A stretch of 64,000 nt of DNA, taken from positions 38,882,640-38,946,639 of the forward strand of contig NC_081411.1 of assembly GCF_030272615.1 (NCBI RefSeq), in the 5' to 3' direction. The translations under genes and the position numbers were made by a program. This DNA is from Cryptomeria japonica. Its lineage: Eukaryota > Streptophyta > Pinopsida > Cupressales > Cupressaceae. Under the pieces are notes generated by a model, which saw only the letters and a program-made list of their open reading frames with translations, was not told where the DNA came from and did not search any database. Numbering within the stretch: position 1 is the first letter of the stretch; each line of letters begins with the position of its first letter. Below, in pieces: positions 11,401-22,786 of the stretch.

Positions 11401-12675
11401 GATAATACCATAACAATATGTTGTACCTCATTTAAGTGGTAAATTCAACAAAAGAATCTGAAAACTTATCTGCTAATTTGAAGTGTTAGTTTCACTTTCA
11501 GTTTGTTTATTTCAAGAATAGAAGTATAACTAACCTATGTGTTATACTCCATCTTATTTGTGTGGTAAAGCTTAAATAGTTAAATACTCATTGACTTATA
11601 TTTAATATTTACTTTAGTATGAATTTATAGCACACATCTTTCTCTTCTTGAATAACATACTTTGTATTTCCTTGATTGAAAAATAATGTGATCCTATCTA
11701 ATATGTATTACCCCTACAGTTCTCTAACCCTTTCAAATATCCCTCTTCTCTAACCCTATCACAGAGGGTTTTAAGGTAGTTAATTCACATCCAAGACAAT
11801 GTTAATTCAATATGACACACATCCCAATTGATTTTTATGTTCATTTCATCAAATTAGTCATTAAAAATGCACATGGAAGCACTGCCAATGTGACTTAGGT
11901 CTCACGATGCTCACCCTGACCATCCATTGCTCTATGGTACAGTGCCACCTAATGATGAATATTTTATTAATTTTATTAAGGTACACTCCCTATAACAACA
12001 GTAGAATAAGAAGGGGGCATCACATAATATACTCTATTCTAATGAAATCAACTGAAGTAACTTTAGAACACATTCCCAACATATATATGAAAGCAAAGAC
12101 ATTGAGAAAGCCACATTGAACAATTCTTCATATCTTAAAGATATATAACCCTATAACCAATTGATGAGGCATATATCACTTTGTTCAACCATTCATCATA
12201 CAAGACATGTAGAAAAGCCACATATAACCATTCAGAAAGCATGAAAAAGTATACAAAATACCAGTCATTAACCATTGATTTTTAAGTGAATTCAATCATA
12301 TTTATTGAAATAACCATTCATGAAGAAGACAAAGTGTTTTCTTAAATGAAATAATTGGATAAAATATCAATATGTTTGATTACAATTAGTCTGCACCATT
12401 GCTGACATTTTATTCAACAGGGATCAACAATATACATCTAGAGAAATTTTGTAATAGTACAAGCCTCCTATGGAGGCAGAGGTTGAGTATTTATATCACT
12501 TTTGTTTCCCCTAGCGCTCAGAGTAAGGGGAGGCAAATCCTTTCCATCATCTTTATTAGTTACGAAGGCAGAAACCTCCTTGTACCTCTGATTCCAGTAC
12601 TGAGTGCATTAGGAACAAACATATAGCATGATGTACATTTGGTCACTTATGATTTTGTTGCTTTTAGCGCACACC
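11401..12675. other. No gene recognised
   Basis: This AT-rich stretch has only short open frames (11907-12119 and 12399-12626, plus strand) that show no motif. If the minus-strand gene ending at 12676 belongs to a DNA transposon, the transposon end should lie here. I looked for CACTA-type termini and did not find a convincing one. 'aaccattca' or 'aaccattga' recurs five times between 12140 and 12320, a weak sub-terminal-repeat-like pattern. Confidence 0.4.
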
Positions 12676-13124
12676 TCACACACTACCATCATGTGTCTCA
12701 TTCACCATCTGTCATCTACACACTTCTAGCTCAAGGTCTGTATTCTTTTCATCGAAGTCCATTCCCTTATCATTGAATTTCATGCATTTCTTACTTAGTT
12801 CAGTGCATCTCCTTTTTAGTTTGGTGAATCTCCATTCAAGGTCAAAAACAATCCCCTTCAACCTTTCATTTTTAATGTGGCCTATTTAGACCTTTTGCAT
12901 TAATGATTCTACAAGCATGGCATCAAACTTCATTTTTTCCATCCCATCGTTCCATTTTGCAATGGGTGGTGGTGGTTATCATGTAGACTTCCATAAACCG
13001 TTGTCGAAGGTGAGAACATCGAGTGTCCCATTCACTTGTGATTTCATAGCAGGTGTTTCGTTCTTTGGAATAGATGTTTCAATGCCATTTTATTTTCTCG
13101 TCCCTTCTCTTCCCATTGCCATCC
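12676..13124 (-). pseudogene. Last exon of the minus-strand gene, coiled coil
   Basis: This exon reads in one frame for about 150 codons, from acceptor tttttgcag to TGA at 12678-12676, with no indel. Its five internal stops are TAA, TGA, TAA, TAA and TGA, each one C-to-T step from CAA or CGA. The second half is a basic helical segment (WRFTKLKRRCTELSKKCMKF) of coiled-coil character. Confidence 0.6.
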
Positions 13125-14277
13125 CTGCAAAAAATACCAAAAAAGGAGTATCAGTACATAGATAGGAAAGACAACATGAAAAAATAAAGAAATAATAGAT
13201 TATGCCAACATGAAATGAACAGGTATCTATTGCATTTTTGCATGAATAACATTATGTAGAATACAAAAGTTAATGTGTTCACTAAATTGGGAACTTGAGT
13301 GATAGATTACTTGCCAATTGGGAACCCATGTTTTGGGAAGATAACTCCATCACTCACCACTTGCCATCCTACATCCAACTTATTACACATCTGCCATGAA
13401 ACTATAGCCCAAGTCTGTTGTTTTTTAATTAATTTTTTTTGTTATTTTTTGCTGTTAATTCATTTCAGATTCAGTGTCAAAAAAAGAACAATAATAGTGG
13501 TATATTGAACTTTTGTAACCCACAATGGAAAGAGTACGTGGTTCGCAATTTCAAATAAACATTCGTCTTGATTTGTATATGTAAAAGAGTTGCAAGAACC
13601 CTATTGCTACCGAATAACAAAACCTATGCATATACATAAGTAAGAGACCTTGAACAAAACTTAAAAAATAAATGACAATCATTGACTTTAATCTACCATC
13701 CAATATCATTATTAAAAATGTTGTGCACCAAAGACAAGTTTCTGAAGTTATTAAAGGGTAGTTCATGGTGTAGGATCACAATGAAACATTTCAACAAATC
13801 AAGCCTTTACAATTATGTTGCTTAAAATAGAAGTAAAGGTTTTAAATATAAGGTAAAGGCCATCTCAATATAGCATCTCCAAATCCCATCTGAATAGTCT
13901 ATCAATACTGATCTTCCACCATAGTATCTCCCTGTAAATATTAAGAAAGAGGAACAACAACACAAGTCAAAAAATATTATCACCTTTGCTATCTAGATTG
14001 CACAATGGAGTTGACAACACCATAATATGCTATATGTTTCTTCTCATGCTTATGAAACTTAAGAGGGGTGATGCCAAGTGATCGTAGCCTCTGACTTACC
14101 TGTCTGATCACATGGTCGCATTCAACATCCTCTTTTTGTGGCTCGACACTTTTGCCAACTTTATCCTGCCACATACAAATGACATAATACGAGTGCTTCC
14201 TATTTTATTCCATTGGAATAAGATAAACATTGGAATAAGAATATGGAGGAAGGGATCTTGTTATCTTCAAAACTTAC

Positions 14278-14567
14278 CACGGGTGGGGAATTGACCAGGT
14301 GTTCAATAGGCCACACTACCCACAAGTTTAGGGAATTTGACAAGACATCGGCGAAAGGACCTAGGAATTTGCATCAAAGACTTTCACAATGCAAAATTTA
14401 GCATATTCTTGTGGAACTTGAATAGTATGACATATTACACCCTTCTCCATCCCATCAACAATGCCTTCCCCAACCACTGCTCCATCGACTAGTAGCTGTA
14501 CTTCAACACCAACAACAATAGTGTGAGCATCTTCATTGGCACACTCTTCTTTGTCTTCTACAATTGC
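14278..14567 (-). pseudogene. Exon with transposon-associated domain (DUF8039-like)
   Basis: The acceptor 'ctgatgtag' precedes 14567 and a consensus donor GTAAGT follows 14278. The product begins AIVEDKEECANEDAHTIVVG and includes VQLLVDGAVVGEGIVDGMEK. After a one-base shift or stop near 14345 it continues GPFADVLSNSLNLWVVWPIE. The pattern 'G.VV..G.V......G......V' and then a helix ending in WP resembles a domain I know from CACTA-associated plant proteins. This is the main reason for calling the gene transposon-derived. A profile search is needed to confirm it. Confidence 0.4.
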
Positions 14568-14999
14568 CTACATCAGTAACAAGTGGATGCAGTCACTTAA
14601 ATAGAATTCTTTATAGTTGACCATCAAACATAGGCAAATCAATTTATGGGAATGTAATACAACAATACTGAAATAGTTGTCTGTCCTAGCATGTTTCCCC
14701 CATTGCGGTCACAGTCTGCATTTGTACATCCATCATCATTTCCCCCAAACTCTTTCTCAATGCTTTCTTCTATTGGATTATGATACAAAACCTAACACAT
14801 TGTACAGGAGTGTAAGTACACATTAAACCCATACACCTACGAACACTACTAGACCAAGGCTGATGAATTTTACACAACTAAGGAAATAACAAGAACACAA
14901 ATAACAGAAAGAAACCACAAGATAAAAATTGCTTTGTGGTATAACACTGTCTCTCACCACCTGTTATACACAATAAGATCCCAATACCTGTTCATCTCT

Positions 15000-15575
15000 A
15001 CTCTTATCCTGCAATGTCTACCCCAATTCACTATACTCCTCTGCAATCTTCTCGCCATTCCATGCATTGAAATTTCCATTCGATGTTTCTTTCAACTTCT
15101 CCCTACAAATAGACTTCTAAGGTTTCTCATCCAATACCGTGATCGAATGCATAAAAAAAAGGGTTACTCTATATTATAACACACCATGTGATAATATACC
15201 AATACATTTCATGCACAATAGCACTGCATTACCTATTCATCTTTGCACCTATCCTCAAACCTCTCGCCCAGTTGAGGAGACTTCTCTACAATCATTTTGC
15301 CACTACATGCACTCAATTTTTCTATCATTGTCTCCTTAACCTTCTTTCCCCAAACAAATATCCGATATTTTGGATTTAGTTTTTGGGGAAAACTACACAC
15401 GGTGTCATCAGGAAAATGCATTATTTTTTAATTACTCCTATCATCCTTCATGTACCCCAATTCAGGAGACTGCTCCACAATCTTCTCACTACTGCATGTA
15501 CCCAATTTTTCATTCGACATATCCTTCCCCTTCTTCATCCAAACAGACTGATACCTAATAGATAACTGAGGTTTC
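15000..15575 (-). repeat. Triplicated exon in the minus-strand gene
   Basis: Three homologous coding blocks lie near 15575-15430, 15385-15228 and 15130-15000. Each has a basic start and then a core: NEKLGTCSSEKIVEQSPELG, IEKLSACSGKMIVEKSPQLG and NGNFNAWNGEKIAEEYSELG. Two of the three end at the same place with a donor: DE-stop before GTAATG (stop where Gln is expected) and DEQ before GTATTG. The core landmarks are 190 and 246 bp apart. This is exon duplication with intron sequence kept, not a simple tandem peptide repeat. Confidence 0.6.
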
Positions 15576-17113
15576 TGACTTTATCTTTTGGCCACACTAC
15601 ATTTTGTGTCATCCAATACCACGGGACACTCCATTCTCCCTCAAAGGACCCCATCAAAATCAACCTACAATGACATGGACGAAATAGTCAACATACTACA
15701 CAATGTAGTGAAAAGCATACCATGCATTGAAAATACACATATGCACAGGCCAATAGATAGTCACCTTCGATGATAAATGTGTGGCCTTATCTAAAGTTGG
15801 CCTTGTTTTTATTATGGCATTCTTCTTTTCTTGCTTCATCAACGAATCAGATGCAGGCTCATTCACTGGCACGTTTGTTTTAGGAATTGAAATTCGGCTT
15901 TTTTTCCACAGCATTCTTCTTTTTTTGGCTTCCTCGACAAATAAAATGCACCTTCGTTTGTTTTAGGATCTGAAGTGGCCTTGTCTTTTCTATGTCATTC
16001 TTATTTTCTTGATTCCCTAATGAAATAGATGTAGACTCATTCACTGGCATGTTTGTTTTGTGATTAGCCTTTGATGCCAAAACCTCCTTACCATGGGTTG
16101 CACTATCACTTAATTCTCGGCAACAGGAAGGGATAGCTCAATAAGACATTCTTTAGATGTTTAAAGGAATTTAGTAAATTGCAAAAAAATATGATCACTA
16201 AAAATTACCTTTGTTGCAATATTCTTTCTTTCCAATAACTCTAAAATCTTCTTCCTTCTTGCCTCCCTAACCAGACTACTTTCATACATTCGGATTGCTT
16301 CCTTTATCTCTTCCTTCCCTTCGGTAGGAAGCTCATCACGTGTTTTCTTGCCATATTTCATGCACACCCAGTTAGTGACACATCTTTTTTTATACTATGT
16401 CGTACACCTATTTGGTATTTTATATTATACTCCCTCTTTTTCAATTACATCAGTGATTTCTTCATATGATCCACGTTGCATTGTCCACTACTACATGGTT
16501 CACATCTGCGTTGTGCAACCCCCAATAATGGAAGTTTATGTTCTCTGGCTCTGTTCATATTAAGCCTCCCCAAATCCTAAAACTTATAGCCTCCATTGTG
16601 GGAACAATGATGGAAGAGACAAAAGTAGTGCAGCCTGCCATCAATATGTTCTCTTTTGTGATCAGCCTATTATTGTGCACAGCTAATAACGACAAAGCGT
16701 CACATTCAATTTTGCACTAATGAATGATTATAAAGATAATCCAAAATATAATAACTAATAGTAGACCTCCTCATTACTCACCCCTCCTCCTTGTTCCTAT
16801 TCATGAGCGCTATCAGAATCACCTTGCTATTCAGTCTCCTGCTCTATGGTGACCTCTTGCTTGCTACGAACATCCCCTTTTTCACTCTCACCGCCTGGAG
16901 AATTAGTATAATAACCCTCATGTACATTGAAAATGGCCTCATTTTCCTCACTAGAAGAGCCACTATCATTATGTTGTTAAATCAAATCGAACACATCATT
17001 GATGCTTTTTCTACCCATATATATATATCTACATTTCAACTTATAATTCCCAACTTCCAGCAACCATGCCATGCAATGATGGAAAAAAATACAATGCAAT
17101 GATAAATAATTAC

Positions 17114-17673
17114 CATTGTAGTTGTGCAGTCACTTAGAAGTCGACTTGACAATGGGTTCAAAATTAGAGACATGACTCATGACTCATTCAGATTTGAATC
17201 CCCAACTAGTCATGACCTAAAAGCCCATCTCCTAACTCTTTTATATTTAGATCCCTGACTATTCCCACATCTGAAAGCCCAACTCAAGACACTTTTAGAT
17301 TTGATTCATCAACTAGTCATGGATATGAAAGCCCAATTCCCAAATCTTTCAGATTTGAAAGCCCAACTAGTTGCGCATCTGAAATCCCAACTCTTGACCC
17401 TTTTAGATTTGAATCCTCAACTAGTCCATGATGTGAAAGCCCAACTCTTAAATATTTCAGATTTGAATCCCCAACTGTTCGTGTATCTAAAAGCCCAACT
17501 CCTGACTCTTTCAAATTTAAGACCTTAGCTACTCCTGGATGTGAAAGCTCAACTCCTAAATCTTTCATATTTGAATGCCAAACTGGTCTTGCATATGAAA
17601 TCCCAACTCTCTCCTAGGTATAAAAATTGGATCTCGAGTCAGAAGCATTAAACATTGACAACACCAAGGTATA
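17114..17673 (-). repeat. Exon with about nine 18-residue (54-bp) tandem repeats
   Basis: On the minus strand the unit reads roughly (D/Y)LRVGLSHHGLVEDSNLK. Landmarks such as 'caactagtcatg' recur about every 54 bp between 17203 and 17580 (plus strand). The acceptor 'acatgtag' precedes 17673 and the donor GTAATT follows 17114. Because 54 is a multiple of three, all frames stay partly open. I choose the minus strand because neighbouring exons with splice sites are there and the reading joins smoothly. Confidence 0.7.
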
Positions 17674-17845
17674 CTACATGTTGCATAATCCATTAAAATT
17701 ACTTAACTTATAGGCAGGCCGATGTGACGTGTCACTAGGAGGCGAATGTGGCCAACTCTGAGGAGATCATCTACTTGTAGCTCCAGTAAACCATATATTC
17801 AAGATCAATAGTTTCCCTCAACCTTTTTCTCAATGTAGTTGACAT

Positions 17846-18929
17846 GATTGAACTGAAAAAAAAAAAGGATGCAATTGATATTCTTCACACTATCAATAGC
17901 ACCACACATTCACCATAAATGACATAATCAACACACGATCAGTTATTCTCACATTGCAATATAAAGTCGGCATGTTGCTACGTTATGTAGAACCCAGCTA
18001 ACAGTTTAGCCATAAACTATTCATGACATTTCGCTATAGAACATTTTTTGTTGGAATTGCAATGAAATTATCAATATGATCCATCACTAACACTGTCAAA
18101 AAAGGTTCATGTGGTCTGCCCATCCAAAATACAACACAAAAACTAGACTTTGTTAAGGATTGATAAAGAAGGATGCAGAACACGGTTAATGCATCAGTTA
18201 CATCTAGTCTAGCTCCAAAATGGACCTTTCCTGCAACGTGTTAGTGACAAGTTAGTCAATCGCAGCCGCTAATTGAAAAATCGATGTAAAATGAGTGTGC
18301 AACAATTAAGATGGTCACTCTATGTCACACAATACACAAGGATGCATTACTATTAAGAAAGTCTTTGATGATAATTAATGGGTACATAGACCTCGAATTC
18401 ATTATTCGAAAGATACATGTCTTTTGAAATGAGTATCTATTCTAAAGATTCCATCTCTTTATTGATATGGGAATATTATTAATAACCTAGTCTTAAGTTC
18501 CCAAAAGAAAAAAAATACCATGAAGGATAGACATGCGAGGAGATCATCATGCCAACCAGAGACATCTAAAACAGAACCCCAAATAACATTTCAAATCGGA
18601 GTTGGATCATCAAACACATGTAGTTCTCAAACATCATGAACATCGATAATCTTGATATACAAATACACTAGGATGAACATAAACACTCTCATGAAAATTA
18701 GTATAATATATACAAATTTATAACACATAGTTGGCAAGAATAGGGATTTTAGATTCATATATTCAACACCAGTTTCATGACTCGGAGATTTGTAAATAAT
18801 AATCATACTACATTCAAGTTGGAAAATAGTATCTTATTGTCTAATATGGTGCATCTATAGCATAGAATATAAGGCATCAGCCAATTGCATTCTTCATTTT
18901 CATCATTATCAAATTTAGTAAAAGTGAAA
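17846..18929. other. No gene recognised
   Basis: About 1.1 kb of AT-rich sequence lies between the start codon of the minus-strand gene and the LINE. It may contain the promoter of the former, and a poly-A run at 17857-17867 provides the acceptor-like 'tttttcag' upstream of the first ATG on the minus strand. I see no coding motif and no TIR. Confidence 0.4.
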
Positions 18930-20261
18930 TGGCGAGCAAAGGTGGTGAATTTGGCAGAGGCAGCGACAACAATAGACGTTTAACTGGTGACCAGGTGTTG
19001 GGACTCTGCTCCAAGGTAAGGGAGTCCAAAGGAAGATTAGGTCATGGGGCGATGAAGCTGATGAAGCCTTCACAATCGAAGCAATGAGGAACCAGAATGC
19101 CGGCAAGCGACCAACTCATGAGTCAACAACAAAGAAAGATCAGATCCCAAGCTGGCCATGGATTGTGGATGTACCTAATCTCGTGCAGGAAAGATATAGG
19201 GATCTAAGACCATAGAGGAAATTATATATTGGTCATCCCTACACAAATAGTAACCTTAGGCCAATAAACTCACAAGCATGGAAGAAGAATGGTTTTTCAC
19301 GGAGCAATGATGGTTGGTTTTGCAAAGAGAAGCTTCATTCTACTAAATTGGCACGTAATTGGAATTCAATTTTAAATGCTAATTCCTCTGTATCACAGAT
19401 AGAAATATCTAACATCCCTAATTGTCAGAGACAAGGTTTTAACCCTCCACTAGGTAATGGCCCTAAAAAGTATTGGAATAGGTGGTTTAGGCAAGATAGA
19501 ACTTCATGAGACAATTGCTCAGAGATATGGTGGTCCATTGCTCCAGCCAGAAATCAATGACCTAACATGGATCAAGTGGGGAAAAATGAACCTCGGTGAA
19601 GAAACCAACCATCAGTTTATCCAGAAATTCACAAACTGGTAAGGAAATTTTTGAGACCCACTATTATTTTGGATGATAACAAGATCAATTTGGCTAGGTC
19701 AAATCTTCAATATTACTATGTTTTTACTAAATGGGGTGGGGGTAAATGGTTAAGGGGAAATTTTGAGAAATGGTGTAGATCGCAATGGGGGGAGGACATT
19801 AACTTTAATATTCTCCTGGATGATTACTATCTTATTGAGTTTATAAAAAAAGAGGAGATATGGAATGCTAAAAATAAAGATCCTTATACTTTGGATGGGA
19901 TTGGAGTGCATATCATTGATTGGAAACCTAATTTCAATCCCCGGTTTCATCTCTTACCAGAAAGCACAGTCTAGTTAAGGCTATACAATTGCCCATCGGA
20001 CTATTGGTACATTGATATTATTAAAGACATTTGCAAAGAGCTTAGCACTTTTGTATCTGTCGATGATATTTTGGAGGATAGGGTTTGGGGTAGTTTTATC
20101 AAGATATGCATTAAAACTGACCAAATTTCTAGTATCCCACAAGAAGTCAAAATTATGGTTGTCGGTAAGGTATGGATTCAAAGGATCGACAGAGAAGATA
20201 AGTTGCACCTCTTCCCTAAGTGCTTCTCAAGGGAACATATTGGTCGTGAATGTGAATTTTT
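18930..20261 (+). mobile_element. LINE, 5' fragment carrying most of ORF1 (DUF4283-type)
   Basis: ORF1 appears to start at ATG 18930 (MASKGGEFGRGSDNNRRLTG), with a frameshift soon after. Downstream, 19651-19974 and 20071-20261 give a DUF4283-like RNA-binding region: a 'W.RG.FEKW' stretch, an LRLYNCPSDYW segment, then GKVWIQRIDRED and a zinc-knuckle-like KCFSREHIGREC. A stop at 19972 lies where Trp is expected in 'TVWLRL', a TGG-to-TAG change. The fragment ends at 20261 where the Copia-A LTR begins. The rest of the same LINE resumes at about 35291. The 5' terminus and target duplication were not found. Confidence 0.75.
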
Positions 20262-21102
20262 TGTTGGCATTTGAAGAGTATTGGTATTTTGCATAGAGAG
20301 TGCATTAATGATATGTTGTCATTAATGTCAATTGAACCACTAATGGTATTCATGATATTGCTGATATTGTTGATTTTGATATTGGCTAGTAAACAGTAAA
20401 AGAGTTTTGTGGAAGATGTTATAAACTAGTGAACCGATATAAAGACTTAAACCTTTCTATGTAATGTAACCTATAAAACCCTAACCGACCAAGTTTGTTG
20501 GTTTATTATCTGATAAGTGGTAATGATGGAGACATGTGTGATCATTTGATTGAGGATATATTCAAATTGTTTTGGCATGTTTGTTCTTTTCTAGGCAAGG
20601 AACAAGAAGGAGAAAAGTTGATTACATTTAAGGAACAGTGTGTGATGAGTTACAAAGTCTGATGAAGTGGTGATCATGGAGCAGTTGAAATTGTCTTGAA
20701 GAATGTGATGATATTGTCATGATTTCTAACGGTCAAGATTGTACAAACTTGTTTGTAATCTCAATGATGAGAATTAGGTTTTTGTTGTGTTACCGACCTA
20801 ATGGATTTCTATTTAAGGTCGATGAAGTTGTTTGTAAAGGTTGTTCGAAAGGTTGGTAGAAAACCTATTGAGTGTATAGTTGCCAAACCAGTGAATGAAT
20901 CCGCACTTTGAGTCAAGGCAGATTGAAGGTTATAGAAGGATCTGATCAGCAAAAGTAGTGTTATTTAGACAGATCAACAAAATTGTTGTTTTCTAACCAT
21001 TAGAGCAGAAGTTGAATCCCTTAACTGGGTGATCTTTAACAAGCTTGGTTACTCATTAAATCCTCTAAGAATGTGATCCATTAGCTTGGATTCTTAAATC
21101 CT
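20262..21102 (+). repeat. Copia-A 5' LTR, first part
   Basis: It starts TGTTGGCATTTGAAGAG and matches the 3' LTR from 33942 in order: 'attggtattttgca.agagag', 'aatgatatgttgtcatt', 'gagttacaaagtctgatgaag', 'tggtgatcatggagcagttg'. It breaks at 21102, the last base of the ATCCT duplicated by the Gypsy insertion. Confidence 0.9.
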
Positions 21103-22745
21103 TGGTGCAGGAGCACTTAGGACTTAGGTTTATAGATTTTTCTGAATTTTGACTTGTAGTAAACTTAGCCAAGCTAGGTATTGAATAAGGACTCTATGAG
21201 GGTCCAAGGGTGATTTTGATGAGTAAAATGTAGCCCTATATTGAGTTAGTTCTTCTTAGTTGTGCATTTTGTGCATAAGTAGTGGTTTGAGTAGGTAATT
21301 GATGTTCGTTGTCGTCAAAAGTTTCAAAAGTTGGTATAAGAATTAGGGAGGGTTAAAATAGTCTTATAAATGCTTCAAAAGTCATGAGTAATGATGTGGA
21401 ATAGGTTTCATAGGTTGAAAAGGCAAAAAGTGCAAAAAGTGCAAAATTGCAAAAAAGTTGTCATGACAACTTTTGAAAGTTGTCATGACATTTTTTGTCC
21501 TAAATTGCTTAGTGATGGAGTTAGGGATAGCCCAATTCCCTATAATTACTCCACATATGGGGAATACTATAAAGACTTTTTCTTTCATGGTTACCAAGGT
21601 TGGAGTCTTTGTTTTGTAAGATCAACAATCTGAAACTACTCATTTTTGGATTGTTTGACATCATTTTGGATTATTTTGCTCATATTATGAATACAAATGG
21701 ATTGAATCCATTGATCTAGTAATTAATTGAGTTTCTTTGGTGTTTTTTAGATTTTTTAGTTTCATTTCAAGTTTCGTAGCTAGGTTGTATTAATGTTTTC
21801 TTGGTTTTGTTTGCAAACAACCAGTTTTGGCTTGTAAATAGCATTTTTGAGTAAAATGGTTGCCCCATGAATTCCCTTTGTGCTACCATAATAGCCTATT
21901 GGGACATGGAAAGAAACCACTTTTATAGTGTACATATTCAGGGACAAGTTATGGAGATGAATTTTGATATGAATGTCACCTTGTTCTAGGCGAGTCCAGG
22001 AGCAACCCGACTAGAGGAGATAGGGTGAATTTGGAGTGCAAAGTGCAGAGGTGGATGCAAGACCACAATATAACCTTTTAGATGGTTCGATGAAGTTAAT
22101 ACAAAGTTTCTAATGAAAGGAGAATCCTTGATAACACCATTTTATTCCCAAACACAAACTTGACCAATCACTGTCAGTTAGGAGGCCTAGAAACCCTTCA
22201 AAACCCTCATTTTTGGGTTAGGGAATTATACGGTAGGTTGAGAGACCAAAAATACCTAAATCACTTTGGGATAGGTGTATCATTGAATAATATCAAACCT
22301 TGTTTTAGGTTCTTTTGGATCATTTTCCTCCAAGCCCTAGAAAGCCATATTTTCGAGGCCTAATTGGGGCTCATTCCTTGTAGCTCTTTTCTAGGCAAGA
22401 TGGTGAAATCGATAAAGAAGGAAATGAAAGTAAACCTCATTTGGACCCAAAAGGTATTCAAAACATGTTAGAAGCCACCTCCACACCTCTGTATCAACTC
22501 ACAATAGTAGGTAAAATTGACAAGTTGAAGCCAAGACAACCATAATGAGCACATGGGAAACATTGTAAATTGGTAGGGTTCCTAGTTGAACACTTGTATA
22601 AAACACCTTGAAATTGACAAGAAGCAAGCCCTAGAAGAGATTGAGAAGGACTTGGAGGTCTTAGAGCATATCTAGGCCTAGAGAGTTAGTGGAATTGAGC
22701 AACACCAACTAGGTGAAGTGTGAGCAAGCTAGGTGAACCCCATCA
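21103..22745 (+). repeat. Gypsy 5' LTR (1643 bp)
   Basis: It begins TGGTGCAGG and ends CCCATCA just before the primer site. It is collinear with 27248-28891 throughout and holds paired palindromes and a TATA-like box in the same places. Confidence 0.95.
21453..21574 (+). promoter_or_regulatory. Paired palindromes and TATA-like box in the Gypsy 5' LTR
   Basis: A perfect palindrome with core AGTTGTCATGACAACT (arms extend to 21453-21474) is followed 8 bp later by a second, shorter one (TGTCATGACA, 21481-21490). TATAAAG lies at 21568-21574, about 80 bp downstream of the second. The same layout is kept in the 3' LTR. A retained palindrome pair upstream of a TATA box suggests an LTR promoter or enhancer. 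TGACA cores are known sites for plant TALE homeodomain proteins, but binding here is inference. Confidence 0.5.
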
Positions 22746-22746
22746 A

Positions 22747-22760
22747 ATTGGTATCAAAGC
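22747..22760 (+). other. Gypsy primer-binding site (initiator tRNA-Met type)
   Basis: TTGGTATCAAAGCC starts two bases after the 5' LTR end. It matches the usual plant retroelement site TGGTATCAGAGC with one change. Confidence 0.85.
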
Positions 22761-22786
22761 CTATAAGATTTGGGATAGGTGAGTAG

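Larger units (their letters stand above)
12676..17845 (-). pseudogene. Spliced multi-exon transposon-type gene, decayed by point stops
   Basis: Read on the minus strand, coding segments are bounded by good splice sites: 17845-17708 (starts ATG, MSTTLRKRLRETIDLEYM), 17673-17114, 17028-16782 (donor GTGAGT), about 16367-16209 (donor GTAATT), 16136-15765, three related exons 15575-15000, 14567-14278 (donor GTAAGT), 14165-14100 (donor GTAAGT), one from 13931, and a last exon 13124-12676 (acceptor tttttgcag, ends TGA). Stops inside exons are mostly TAA, TAG or TGA at likely Gln or Arg sites, and indels are few. The product would have 18-residue repeats, acidic Ser/Glu-rich parts (SGSSSEENEAIF), a transposon-associated domain and a C-terminal coiled coil. 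The style is that of an EnSpm/CACTA accessory gene. No transposase domain or TIR was found. Exon limits are by eye. Confidence 0.5.

Noticed and set aside
12670-12690. 'cacactacc' as the terminus of a CACTA transposon
   Set aside because: It overlaps the stop codon of the last exon and has no inverted partner that I could find beyond the gene's other end.
15139-15565. Several overlapping plus-strand open frames
   Set aside because: They are antisense shadows of the triplicated minus-strand exons.
17301-17528. Plus-strand open frame across the 54-bp repeats
   Set aside because: The period keeps every frame partly open; splice sites and neighbouring exons support the minus strand.
20257-20261. 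TTTTT as the Copia-A target duplication
   Set aside because: The sequence after the 3' LTR (about 35291) does not match it, and the LTR end is uncertain, so no duplication is claimed.
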